Assembly (NCBI GenBank): GCA_001642005.1
Contig: LWCA01000176.1
Span: 1-43,926 of the forward strand
Direction: 5' to 3'
Length of the DNA stretch: 43,926 nt
Origin: Intoshia linei
Taxonomy: Eukaryota > Orthonectida > Rhopaluridae
Part shown: positions 25,001 to 40,000 of the stretch, piece after piece
Layout of the letters: the number at the start of each line of letters is the position of its first letter
Position numbering within the stretch: the stretch's first letter is position 1
Notes under the pieces: generated by a model
Seen by the model: the letters and a program-made list of their open reading frames with translations, nothing else
Told to the model about the DNA's origin: nothing
The model's database searches: none
Program-made: the position numbers and the translations under genes

Positions 25001-28000
25001 TATACTCTGATAAACTCACAGCACACAAATTTAATTTTTCTTTGATGTTGTTCAGCAATGTAGATTGTTTAATATCTCCATCAATGCAACACTAGAATAT
25101 TTTTAAAAAATACACCATCAATTTATAATTTATAATATTATTTTTTCAATTAAAATTACATGTAAAACATTATTGTTTTCCAATGCTTTCAACATGATCC
25201 ATCTCCATTTATTATCAGCAAATTCCAATATTTTGAAAAATGTTTCAAGTTTCTAAATATAAAAGGTATATAAATTTGTTATTATAATAATTTATTCAGA
25301 TATTGTAATATAACAATAACAGTAATATAAAAATTGGAAAATTTACGTTGGAATCATATTTCGTTATAGAAGAATTTAATTGAAGTGACCTAATAGGATC
25401 GAAACTCTTCCATAGAGTTTGAACCTCTAACCATAATTCTATTATGTATCCAACATCTTTCAACTTTTCAATCCACACGGATGCCTGGTTTGCCAATATT
25501 CCACCGTGTACAGGAGATATGATTGAGTACAATTGTGATTTAGATTCTTCAATTTGTTGTAATATAGATTCAGTGCATTCAATGTTCAATAAATGAATTT
25601 TGTTTGCATCTTTTTCTATTATAAATATCTAAACGGCTCATTATATTATATAATAAATATAAACTTGTTCAGTCCACAATTCTTCTGTAGAGTGTATGCA
25701 TAATTCAAATTCTAATTCTATTTTGGCTTTATGGCATATTTTTAAAATTCCGTTCTTATTTCTAAATTTTTTTTAACAAAAGTTATACATGTATCATTAA
25801 AACTATTTCTGGATAGTTTTTAAATTGGGACTGGATTTTTTTTAAAATATTAAAATATTTTTAATATTTTTATCATTTTTATAGTTAATCACCAATAATA
25901 AAGATATTTAATCTCAGTAATGATTTAAAAACAGTTTTAATGCAAATTAAATCATTTGGTAGTTATTAAGGTCTGTACCGGCGGGTATGAACCGGAATAT
26001 ATCAACCCGTATAGAACTGTAAAAGGCTAAGTCAAATTTTACATGCATTATAAATATTCTTAATTTTGAAATTACACTTCAAATTTATCAAAAACCGGAA
26101 GATGGCATCAGTAACCGAACGTATATCTGGTCCATGTAAAATTAATAAAATTATTACCGTAACGTTGGATATTATATTAATCTATAAAAATGGGAATTTA
26201 CTCTAAAATTGAAATATTTAGCAAATTTCCCAAGCAAAAGACATTTTCTTCCAACAAAAATGAAGAATTAGTTACATTCATGATTTCTAGCCATCGCTTA
26301 TTAACAATTTCCTAATATAAATTTGATTTATTGTAAGTGTTTATAAAACCTTTCTAGAGAGTCTCTCTAATATTGGCAAGATTTTTCTATACATGTCTAT
26401 TGATTCCTTTAAATTTTTAAACGATTTCCACTTTTTTAGTTTACTGGGTAAAGCCAAACATTGATCCCAAAAATCATCAATCTAATATTATAATTGATGT
26501 GTAAATAAAAACCAAATTTTTATTATTTTTCAACACCACGAGTTAACAATATTTATCATAATCAATCTTTTTGAATAGATCATAATTTAAATGTAATTGC
26601 TGAAAAATGTTACCTTATGGGAAGCATTTTGTAGATTAATATCTTTCCAAAGAGTGATTCTGAATATTTGATCAAAATTAATATAATTTTGATATAAATT
26701 GTAGAGACATGTAAGTAATTCAATTTCCTATATTATTAGAATAATATTAATATAATAATAATAATGTAAATAATAAATAATTTGAAATTTGTAAATTATA
26801 AGTACCTCGCCAGTTCTGTCCAATTCATGAAATGATGGATATATTTTTCCAAAAAGAAAACACACTGAAACAATCGTTTTCTTTTCATCGTTCAATTTAT
26901 TATATAATTTGGTATATTCTACTAATCTATTTACAGATTTTGTTGGGCTTATTCCTTCTTTACCAGGTCCACGAATGTCAAATGAATTTCTGAAACTAAC
27001 AATTTCTACAATGAACGACTAAGATTGTATGATTAATCAATATTGTACAATTAACCTTAATTTGTTTATCCAATAATTCTTCAAAAGATTTTCTATTATG
27101 TATTAAGAGTTCTTCTCTAACAAATTCAATTAATTTCATTAAAGATGTCCAATTTTCTCGTAAAGTATTCAACTCAGAAACGTCCACAATTGATATTTGA
27201 TTTGTTAAATGTCTATAATTTAAAATGCACTTTTTACATTGCTGTAATGTTATTTATAATAATACATTATGTAATATTATGTGTATTACTTATTATTATT
27301 ATAACATTTATATCATATAAATACCGAATTTCATTAAAATTATCTTCAATTGGTTTATATATAGAATCACAAATAATATCTCTATTTCTCAATTCTTCAA
27401 TCAATTTTAAAGTATTATTCAGTTCGAACAACGATTTTACTGGTCTTATGATTTGATCTTGACAATCTTTTCTGAAATTTACAGCCTCGTATAATAATTT
27501 CTAAATAAAACCAATTATACCACTCGGTCAAAGCATACATCATACTTTAATATTTTATGTTTAGTAATATATTTAACGTGAAATATATAAAAAAAATGTA
27601 TTATTTTTTTACTATTTTTCAAAATAATCGGTTATCCTTATTTATATAATATTCTACGTGATTTTTGTTTGTGTATGTGTGTTCCATTTTATTTAAATAA
27701 CCACCCGTCTTAGAAATTTATAAAGTCAACGTTTCAATTACAGTTTTTTCCGGGACATATAATAAGATAAATTTCAACCTCCCAATCACATCTTACGGGT
27801 CAAACACCCACATTGTCCTTTTTTTTGAAAATATAACGAGTTGGAAAATTTAAAAAAATATATACGCTGATATGGATTTTAAAATCATAAACATTATCAT
27901 AAATTTAAATTTAAAAAAATTATATTTTCAGGCCAAAACTCCAAATTACCCTTTTTTTTTTAATGAAAACAGAATTATTAAACATAAACCCTAGAATTTC

Positions 28001-31000
28001 AAAAATTTACAGGTGGTACAGTTGTATCCTGTTAACACACACAAAAAATTTCAAAGTACAGTTGTATCCTGTTAACACACATAAAAAATTTCAATCCGAA
28101 TAAGTGACGACCTTCACGGTAAAAAAAGCATTTAATTCATATATTTTTTTCCGAAGTATTTTATTGAATGATTAACAAAAAATGTGAAATAATTTATTTC
28201 ACATATAATTTTCATACATTTTTACAAATAATTAACGTTCCGAAAATTAAAAACAAAAGATTATTCTGATAGAGCTTATTCCAGTTGATATATCAAAAAA
28301 GTTCAACCCGAGAAATATACGCATTCCCGATGAAAAATAATTTTTAATATATTATCAAACCAATATTTTTCGATGATTAAAAATTTATGTTCCAAAAAAT
28401 TAAGATGGAATAATTCAATTTAAAGTAAAAAGTAATGTGATATGATGGTTCCACCTGAAACAAATTAACCACTCTTTTATAGGATTGATTATAGTGAATA
28501 GTATTACTATTAGTATTAGTAGTATTAGTACTTAACATTATTATGAATTTTTAAGTTAGAATTTCAACTAGAATTTATTTTTTAAGTATAATAAAAATGT
28601 GCTCTCGGCAGAGCTAGGTCCTGTTTGTACGGAGTAGATAGCAGTCAATCTAGTTCGGGTATAAACTGTGAAGATGCAAGTTTTTTTGAGTTTTAAAACA
28701 AATTTTTTTAAAACATATTTTTTTCATAATAATTTAAAGCGGGTTTTTAGGCAAATTTTTTTATCATATTTTAAAGTGGGTTTTTAAGGAAATTTTTTTA
28801 CAATATTTTAAAGAAGGGTTTTTAGGTAAATTTTTGATATCATATTTTAAAGCGGGTTTTTTAAGGAAATTTTTTTATAATATTTTAAATATGGTTTTTA
28901 GGTCAATTTTTTTAATCATATTTTAAAGTGGGTTTTTAAGGAAATTTTTTTACAATATTTTAAAGCGGGTTTTCAAAAGGGTTGGCAATTTATCGAATAA
29001 ATTTTTTTTGAAGTATCAAAACTAATTTAATCTCTATGATTCATTTAAAGGTATTTATTTTATTTTATTTTATTATTATGATCGGTTTTCATTTCTTGTC
29101 TTTCGAAAATTGATAATTCATATACTAACGTTTTTAATATTTTTTGTGTGTTATCTGTATATAACTGTATCGGCGAAGACATCAATAATATGATATAAAT
29201 TAGTAAAATCGATGATTATGTCGCTCTATGATGTATCGCTCCAACAATACATCGTTAATTTGATTTGATTTGATTTTAAATTAGTTTAATTTTAATATAT
29301 ATGCTCCTAATATTTAAAAATAAAAAGATTCAATAATTATCTAATCAAAACCTTTAAAGTATTGATAAAAGTCAAAAGTAGCATTTTTACGCATAATTTA
29401 ATTTTTTCGATAAAATTAAAAATATTAATTATTCCGCCCTCAGCAGAGCTAGGTCTGTTTGTAAAAAGTACAAAACAGCCAAGCTAGTATGCACCTGATA
29501 TAGTTAATAGCTCGTATATTGTATGTACCAAAGTATATAAAAAACAAAAATAAATATAGAAAAAATTATCTGTAAATCCGTTAAATTTTAGTAAATGATT
29601 TGATTGTCAGAGATGAATATAATTAGTATAACCAATTAAATAAAACTAACCCTAAAAATATCACAAAATAAAAAATACCCTCGATTGCTCATATTTCAGT
29701 CCAATATAATTTTTTTTGTAATTTGACAATAGGGTTAATATAGTATGCTGGAGTGGTTTTAGTGTTATAACATATGGTTCAACTATTATTTCATTGTCAA
29801 TCTCTAATATCTAAAATTAAAATTAAAAAATAAATACTTCATATAGCCTTATATTCATATTCAATACAATATTTTCTACCCTTCTTAATAAATAAAAATT
29901 AATATATATAAAAATTCCTTAGCAAACAGGGAAATTTGTAAAACTTTTTGGTTGATGCAGTTATACTCTAAATAAATTATATAATTTACCTGGTTTTCAT
30001 AATTTTTAATTTCAACTAATTTCTCGGAAAGCTTCTTAGACAAATTTTCATTATTTTTTGTATCATCAAATATTTGTTGTAAATTTTGTTTCCACAAAAA
30101 GTTAAAAGTGTCCGATTTTTTAATGATTTCATTTATTGACGATTCGCAAACTAAGCATGGATTATATGTAATGATTTCAATAAAAAAATATCTTTTTTAA
30201 ATATATAGATGTATTTGTATATTATCATCTTAAATTAAATTTTATATATATATATTAAACTCATCCTCAAAAATTATAGATATTACCATTTAATCTTGAT
30301 TTTATTTCTGCTTTTGTATTAATAGATGGACAAGTTTTAAATGATTTCGTGACATCTTTTACCACTGGACAAGAATTTTCAATATCTAATAATAATTAAT
30401 AATTATATAATATACACTTTCAATATATTAATATTTGTTAATATACCCAAAAATGTAGTATATATTTCATCAACAATCGAATCAAAAGTAGATAACCAAG
30501 TTGATATTAATGGATCGACTTTAATTAATGGTGGCAATAAAATTAATTTTCCAAATAATCTGAAAAAATAAGTAAAATTATAAATGAATTCTATATATGA
30601 AATTGATTACTTTATTTGAAGCGGAAATTCTGATGATTTTTTAGAATCATTTGCAACTGCTTTAGTTTTTCTGGGTAATGAACAACATAGAGATTTTTTA
30701 AAGTTATCAAAAGTACTTTCAATAATATTTTTTAATTTATTTTTGATACTAGTTTGGTAATACTCTAATTTTGTATAAGTGATATAAACAAAATTAAAAT
30801 CGTATTTACTTTTCAATTCTTTCGAAAACCTATCATTGTCTTTAGGCGTGTATAAATGATTTATAAAATTTTTAAATTTCGTTAGCTAAATTTCGAAATA
30901 ATTTAACATAAGTATTATGGATACGGGGTTTTTATTTCCATTTTCAAATATCTGCTGCAATTTTGTTAGTTCTTTGATTATAATTTCTTTATTATTTGTC

Positions 31001-34000
31001 ATTTGAATGTTCATATCATTTTTGAATTCATGTTCAGACTATGAGAGTTATAATTTTAAAAATAACATAATTACTTTATACGTTTGGCATTCGTCAAAAT
31101 TCATTAATGAGATATGTTCTAATTTCAAAATTGGAACTTCAATGAAAACTTTTAATGAATCTTTTATTTCTTTCACGACCTGTTGTAGTTCTTCCTTTTT
31201 TAATTGTATGCTGTTTATATAAGCATCTAAATAAATTTAATATATTTATTAACAGTAAATTAAATAATACATATATACCTATATTTAAACTGGACCATGA
31301 TAGCGTGTTTAACCCACTATTGAATACATTATTTATATGTTTTAAATAAATGGCCAAGTAATTTTTTAAAGAATCTGGTATAGTTTTAATTATTATTCTC
31401 ATTTCTTCAATGACCAGACATAATTTATCATAATTGCTAGATAAATTTTGGGTTTGTAAGAATAAAAATAAAGAAGCATCTGTCAAGTTAATTCCTTCAA
31501 TATCAGCTAATATTTTATATTCTTGAGCAATTTCAATGTATCTAAATATTTAAACTTTTCAAATATGTGATCAATACATATACCTGTTATTAAGATTAAC
31601 TTTTACACAAAACAAGTCATTGCTAGGAATTTGAATAAGAATAAAAGATTTTAAAGCCTTTTTGCACTTTTCTACCATATTTTTCCAATCTGTCATCCAC
31701 ATGCTTTCAAATGTTTTTATGCATTTTTCTATACGAATGTAAAGTGACGTTATTCTATCAAAATCATTTAAAGGTAGTTTGTTTTTATTTATTATAAATG
31801 CATGCATAGATTTTTCAATACGAAATATTAAATTTTTTGACCACAAAATTGAACCTGCCGTTCTTGTTGAATTTCTAACAAGCGTTACATTTTCCTAAAA
31901 TATTTAAAATTTATATTTTACCATCAATATTAAATTTATGTCAACGTGGAAAGGTGTGTTCACTGTAGTGTAGATCAATGGTTCTCAACGTGGGAGTTGG
32001 CGCTCCACAGAGAGGCGCTGCAACCAATATTATTAAAAATTTTGCCTTATGTATTTTGTATTATGGGGATGTGAGCCTTAAAAATGCTTTATCCATTGAT
32101 GTATTCAGAAATGTCAAGGATATTATTGTGTTTTCAACGTCTTACATGATTGAAAGTGGATTTAGTTCTGTAAACAAAATATTGAATAAAGATGGAAACA
32201 AACTTAATATATGTCAAAGAGAAAATATTTTTATCAAATTAACCAGAATAAAACCAATAATTAAGGAGTTGCCACTTAATCACCAGGCGCAAAGATTACA
32301 TGAAAATAAATAAAAATTATTTACCTTTTTTCCATTTTTATTAATTTTATAAAAATTACGGTTTATTTTATCATAGAGCAACTGATTTAAAAGTTTATGG
32401 ATTATGATGGAATATGGCGTTGGTTTAAAAATGTTGAGAACCCCTGGTGTAGATAATAATATTTTTATTTTATAACTTGATATAAATTTGAAAACGTCAC
32501 AATATTTCTGAACAGGACTTTGCTCGAACAAAGGCATTAGTCATCTACAAGTTTAAAGAAAAATCAAACAAATTTTTTTAACTCGATCAGACGTTTAATA
32601 TACTATATTATCTATATTATCTACGTATAATATACTACTGTAACTTTTTTAACTGTTTGAAAAAAATTTAATGTTCACCAACATTTTTATTTGATTTGGG
32701 TCAGAGGTGGGAATAGTGCGGCATTCTGAACAATTTTTGAAATATTTTTCATTTATTATATTATTTTTATATTAATTTTTGGTAAAATTATCTAAATTTT
32801 TCGTATTCACCCCCTAATAAAATTATTCATCCCTTGGGGTGACTGGTCACCCCATGAGAAGTACTGATATATTTGATTAAATTTTATTTAGAAAGGTACA
32901 ATATTTTTAAAATTTTTTGAAACCTTAGTGCGGCCTACAAAAAGTAAATGCTTCACCACCTCTGTGATGAGTTTTAAAACTTTATCTGCCCTGCTCTAAC
33001 TAAGCATGTACCATTATCGTTTGATTAAAATGTATTTTTCTTCATTTGGTGGATAAATAGATATTATCTTTGATATGATTATAAAATAACTTATAATTAC
33101 AGTCAAACCTGTTCAATATGAATACAGCTTAATTTGAACAAACTTAATAAATATTGATTTTTTTGTATAGAAACATTATGAAAAGTGTTTTGTTTTATAT
33201 GAATCTTTTCATTTTGTACACTGAATATGAGTTTATTTAAAATAAAATTATTTTCATTTCATTTTGGGCGTTATTATATTTTACTGTCACATTTATACCG
33301 ATTATATTATATTTTTTTTTTAATATGAACATTAAAAATAAAAATAACAAGCGAAAAATCAAAAAGATTTATCTCTGAATGACAAAAGAAAATTATTATA
33401 ATCATTTAAAGACGATAAAAATTATCCTCAGAGATTTTTAGCTGCCAAACATGATATTAGTCTGTAGGAACCGTACACAATATTTTAAAACATAAGGACT
33501 CTATACTAAATGACTCAATAGTAAACGTCAATCAAAAACGTAAACCTCATTTAAGGTCGGGAAGTCAAGTAGATGATATTTTGTACGAGTGGTTTCAAAT
33601 TCAACAAACATGAAATATAAGTGTTAGTGGAGAAATTTTACAACAAAAAGCGTTACAAATTTTAAAGCATCGAACGGCTGGCTAGCTTCATTTATAAAAC
33701 AACATAATATATTGTCCAAAAAAAATATAGGCGATTCCAAAACTGTAAATCAAAATATATTCAATTGCGATGAAACGGGCCGTTTTTATAAATGCTCTTT
33801 GACTCGAACGTACACAATATCAAAGGCCGATAAGGCCAGTGGAAAATTTGCCAAAAATTGCAGTTAATTTGTTAGGGGAAAAATTGAAACCACTCATAAT
33901 AGGAAAATCGAAAAACCCTAAATGTTTTAAAAAATTTGATAGACAAAAGTTTTTCTTATCTTATTATGCAAACCAAAAATCTTGGATGACATTGTATATC

Positions 34001-37000
34001 TTTCAAAAATGGTTACATAATATTAATAACATGATGATGATAGGAAATAGGAAAATTTTACTTTTATTGGACAATGCTCCAGCATTGTTGAGTAATGTTG
34101 AATTATTTTATTTTCCACCAAATACGACTTAATTACTGCAGCCTTTGGAATTATAAAAAATTTTAAAGATAAATACAAAACACTGTTAGCGAAATCAATG
34201 AACTTCAAATCAGAGAACACCAGTCAAGAGGAATGGTGTAAACAAATTAATATATTAATCAATAGTTTGGATTGCGAAAGCCTGGATAAGTGTCAAAAGT
34301 GAAACCATAAGTAATTGCTTTGAAAAATCTTTTGCAAAGGTTAAATTTTTTACACCTAAAAATAAGTATTATGAAGATGTGGCTTGCTTTGATAATAATC
34401 CTATTGATGATGATAACCTATTTCTTTTTTTAAGTAATTTTATCATTTTTAAGTCATTTATTTTTTATATAACTAAACTTTTAGAGGGTAATCAAGATAT
34501 CAAAACAGAAGATGAATCAAATGCGAGAAGAACCAATATTGACAAGTTTTAACGCATACAAACATGCAATGAAACTTGAAAAATTTTTTCAAAAAAATTT
34601 ACTAGACAAAATAGACGACATCTGGCAAATAATTGATCGTATAACTTATGAAAAAAGTAAAAGAAAATTAAAAATGACTGATTTCATTACGTACAAACAA
34701 ACAATTTAGATAATTCAATGTAAGAAAAAATGTAATTATATTTTAATTGTATATTAATTAATTATTAACTCATATTAAATTTATGTCATAAAATAAATTT
34801 CTAGCATATATTTTAAACAGCGATTTTCCTCATAAATTATCATAACAACATAACCTTGTTCATATTAGTTTCTAATTTGAACGGCGTCGAAAACTGGTAC
34901 ACAGCTGTTCATATTGACCAGGTTTGACTGTATTTATATTTACAGCTAACGCAATTCTCAACATTGACAATAATATATATGAAAAAAATTTATTAGAATT
35001 TACCCTATTATTGTCATAAACACGTTTGATATCAATCAAATCATTTTCAAAATTTAAAAACGTATGGCTATACATTTTCTTTAAAATTTCATTAATATTA
35101 TGGATTGTTTGAGTGGTTTGAAACCTATGTAATGTAAATTTATAAGATAAGATTAATGTCTTACTTGTTCAGAAACATTAATGCTTTTTTAACATCAATT
35201 TGTCGAATAATAAGTGTGGTTATATACTTAACCACGTAATTTTCTAAATAACAAAATTCTTCGTTATAACTTTTCATATTTTTTTTGAAATTTTCTGGTA
35301 GCTAAAATTTATTAAAATTATCATGGGACATCAAAATACAATATAAGACTCTTTTTCTTAATTTTTGATTAAGAAATCAGAATTTTATTGTTTATTTTTA
35401 TTTATTTTTACTAAATTTAACCTTTGACACATTATTCACATCAAACATATCAATTGTGATGGCTTGATCAACGCATTGTTTAATAACTTGAAATTGATTT
35501 GAAATTACTTGAGAGAAAAATACATTATCCCAATCTTTATTGTAATTCAGTTTATTAACATATTTTATATTTTCATCATTTGTATTATTTTTTATATGTT
35601 TTTTTGTGGTTTTATATAATATTAATGGACCAAAATCGAAGCAATCATATTGTAATCTATTTTATAAAAATTTAGTTTTATTCGTACATGTCTATAAAAA
35701 ATGATTCCTATTTATACTACATGTAACTTATATAAAACTCTTTGTCTGTCTGTCTGTCTGTGTGTTATCGTTTATTTTAATAACTAAGAGTCTTAGAATT
35801 TTAAAAATTTCATACTATATTACAGTTTTTTCCGGGTGAAAGTAAGATAAATTACAATCTCAGAAACTCTCATCTTACCGGTCAAAAAGCCCAATTATCC
35901 TTTTTTTTGAAAATGAAAAAAGTTGTATATTTTAAAAAAATATGTACTCTTATACACATTTTAAAATAGTAAATATTATCATAAATTTAAATTTAAAAAA
36001 AATATATTTTCAGGACCAAAAACCCAAATTACCTTTTTTTAAAAAAATGAAAATAGTCCTATCATTTTAAAAAAAATTATAGTTCATACAGTTATTTCCG
36101 GTTAACACACACAAGAAACACGGATTTTTTTTGTAATTTATTTTCAAAAAACGTTTTTGGAAAATTTTTTTTTCCAAATTTTAAAGATGGTTTTTAGGGA
36201 ATGTTTTTAACCATATTTTCAAGTGGTTTATTGGGAAATTTTTTAAAAAAATTAAAATAGTCCTAGAATGTAAAAAATAATCACATTTAATACTGATTTG
36301 TCCAGTTAAAATATATAAAATGTTTCAATGTTAAGTTAAGCTTTCATGTTCAAAAAAGCAATTTACTGGTTACCCTTTTTTATGGAAAATTATTTCATTA
36401 AAACATGAAATATAATAATAACATACACGATAGAATTAATGGTCATAGAATTTGAAAATAAAAAATTGTCTTGAACCGTTGTGGAAATTAATGACCATTA
36501 CTTTAAAAGATTGGTTATAGTGCAGTGATTCTTAACATTTTTTACTACATTACCCATATTATAGTACTTATTTCGATATTACCCACAATATTTTTTTTAA
36601 CTGCATATTGGATAGTCAGGTTTTTAGAATAAGAGCCATATAGATTTGTTAATAATTTAATTAAAATTTTAAAAAAACTAAAATTTTACAAAATAGTAAA
36701 ATAATTTCTTATTTTTTTGAAATGTGTAGGAAGAATATTTAATTTTTCATTTTTAAAAAACGGGAGTAAATTTTGTTTTTGCCGGTAAAAATGCAAATTT
36801 CTGAGAGTGAAATATATCCTACTCGCTGTACCAGAAATAAACTTAATTAGAATTTGGGTTTTTAACTTTCTGAAACTGTCGCGACATGTCGGCTTAAGAT
36901 AAAATAAAAAACATTTTTAATTTTTTTCACATATAATAAAATGTTACTTTTTTGATAATAATAAAATAGTTAAAAAATAAAAAAAATTAATAGTAAAATG

Positions 37001-40000
37001 CTTTTTTGATCGTGAAGGCTTAACTTTGTCAGATTGAAATTTTTTGTGTGTGTTAACTGGATACAGCTGTATCAACTGTAATATTTTTAAAAAAAGGGTA
37101 ATCTGGAGTTTTTATTGTGAAAATGCACTTTTTGAAGGTTGCCATTCATGATAATGCTTATGATTTTATAACTAAAATAACAAATTGGGTTTTTTTGCCA
37201 CTGAAGGATTCAATTTAGGGAAATATAACTTAGATGTAAACATCACGTGCGAAAAACTGTATTAGAAATTGGTTTTATTAAATTAAGACGTTTAGTTTTA
37301 AATAAACTGTAACACACACAGACATTCAATTTTATATATATTTTCCAGTGTGCATTAGACACAAAAAAATAAAAAAATTCCTAATTTTTATACAAATTTC
37401 GCGATTACCTATGAAAAATATCAAATAACCATTTTAAGGTAAATACTCACAGGTTGGGAATCACTGTTATAGTGAATAGTGGAATTTTTATGTAATATTT
37501 TATTTTTTAGAAGTAGAAAAGTCTTCCCTTGGCAGAGCTAGGTGTTGTTTGTACGAATTACAAAACAGCCAAGCTAGTATAATTATAAGAGTATTTTGTT
37601 ACTAAAGAAAACATATTAATTGTAATTTTTTTTTAATTTTATTAATTTTAATAAAATTTGTAATTTCTTGTAGCATAGAAAAAGATTTAAAAAAATATTT
37701 TTTTCTTCACTTTGACATTAACGGGGGACTGCCAAGGGCCGCCTTGCCTGGGTATCTGGAAAAACTTACTGGAAAATTTAAAAAACGAAATTACTTTTAA
37801 ATCGTAATAATAAAATATGATTATTACGGTTTTAAAGAACTAAATAGAACAAATAAACATTAATATATATTTTGTGGTGTTATATACCAAGGTGAATATT
37901 ATTTTAAAAATATGTTATTATTATGGAAATGAAAATAATAGTTTTGATTGTATTTTTTATACAAAAAATGTTAAAAATTTATCTTAGCATTAAAAAAATA
38001 TTATTTATAGGCTTTACAAACATGGCTAAAAATTATATAAATATATTAGCATTACTTTCTGTACATATTGATTTCATGTGAAATCTGTAATAATATCTTG
38101 ATATGATCAATAAATTTATTGATATTATCGAATATTTCTTCTTGGTCTGATATATGGATGATATTGTTTATTCCTTGTTCGATTGAATTGTGCATCGAGT
38201 TTAATCTATAAAATAATTTTGTAGTAAATAAAAAGTTTGATCAATATATTCTTAATTCATTTCGTAGAAATTTTCCCTATTATAATGTGTTAAATATGAA
38301 ATCCCATTTCTTAAACCTTAATTTCAAAATGTGAATTAAAAAAAAATCAGATTTAACTTTAAAATGCTCCTATACAACTTGTTATGAAAAATACATTTAG
38401 TACTCACTTTTAAATTTCTCAAGACTCAATTCAACCAGTTTAATTCGGCACGATCAGTGATTATAAATAAATTTGAGAACCACTTATTATGTTGATATAA
38501 TTTAAAGATTTAAGAAGCATACCCCGGTCTATCTGAAATATTAAAACAATTTGTCCATCGAGATTGTCCTCCAAGTCCTTCAATCAAATTTTTGAGAAAT
38601 TCTTTATATTTTTTTTCCACGTTGATCGTATCCATAATCAATGTATGCAACGTGATAGATTCATTAAACTTGACATATTTTTCGGTTCCATCTTCCTATA
38701 AAGTGAAATATTAAATTTGTAATAGAAATAAAAATATATATGAACCGATTGAAAAGTAATCTAATGCCCAAAGCTGAAACCAAGTTTGGTTGACGAGTTG
38801 TACTACTAACTAAGTAGACGTTTTGTATAAATAAATTAATTGTGAAATATTTTAACGACCAGCATTGATAACACATAAATATCATTGATTTTAAGTGATT
38901 TTATAATTAATTTTAAAAACTTTTCACCTTTCATTACAACATGTGTTACAAAATTGAATTGGATTATCTTTTACTTATATAAAAATGAATGTGTGTGTGG
39001 GTCTGTCTGTCTGTTACAATTTATTTACAAAATTGACAGTTGTAAAATTAAAAAAACCCACTTTCTAATATAGTTTTTCCAAGAACGTATTTTTATCTAT
39101 TTTTCAGTTTCAGAATTGGAGTTCTTCAGGGTTACACACCCAATTTTCCTTTAGTTTAAATAACAAAACTGCACAAAAATTTAATAAAACATACACTCTG
39201 TGACGCATGTTAAAATCATTAATATTGTCTTTAATCTCAGCCTCAGAAACGGATACCTTCATGGTCAAAACCACAAATTACTCTTTTTTTTAAAAATTAA
39301 ACATGTCCTAAAATTTTATAAAACATACATTTTAAGAGAGTATTTAAAATCATTATAATTAATGGCAACCTCAAAAAAGTGCATTTCCATGACGAAAACC
39401 CCATATTACCCTTTTTTGTTAATAAAATAGTTTTAGAACTTAAAAAAAATACAGCTGATACAGTTATATCCAGTGAACACACAAGAAAAATTTCAATCTA
39501 AAAAAGTGACGCCTTTATATTTAAAAAAACACATTATTCTGATACAGCTTATTCCAGTTAATATAAATACAAAATTTCAACCCCATAAATCTACGCATTC
39601 CAGGTGAAAAATAATTTTTAATATATATTGTCAACCAATATTTTTCAAATGTTTCAATTAAAATTAAAAAGTAAATATTTATCCTAAAATTTTGAAAAAA
39701 AAATGTTTATTGAACGTTTACACATTTCCGATAAAGAAACATGGGTGAAAATCTATATAATTGATTCCTTCCGATTTTTTTTTATTTTAAAATAAATTTT
39801 TTTTTAATTTATTAAATTGGTGATTAATCGAATTTTATTGTAATTCACGCAACTCCAAATTCACATTGTGTGACATGTTTATAATTTTTTACATCCATAG
39901 AATTATTCAAAAGCCTCAATTTAGGTTTAATAAAATCAAAATCAGCAAATCTAGTTCGAAATTCCACATCAATATTCAATCATATATTTATTTTTTATTT

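Noticed and set aside
35740-35763. TCTG/TG runs as possible CRISPR-like or regulatory arrays.
   Set aside because: They are simple microsatellites at R1 ends; no spacer structure and a eukaryotic context.
38523-38695. GLGGQSRWTN resembles the LIDGLGGEKIRWTE start of stalk coiled coil 2, suggesting shuffled exons.
   Set aside because: Exon 68 (3920-4045) supplies the true equivalent in the right order and phase, so the match is treated as chance.
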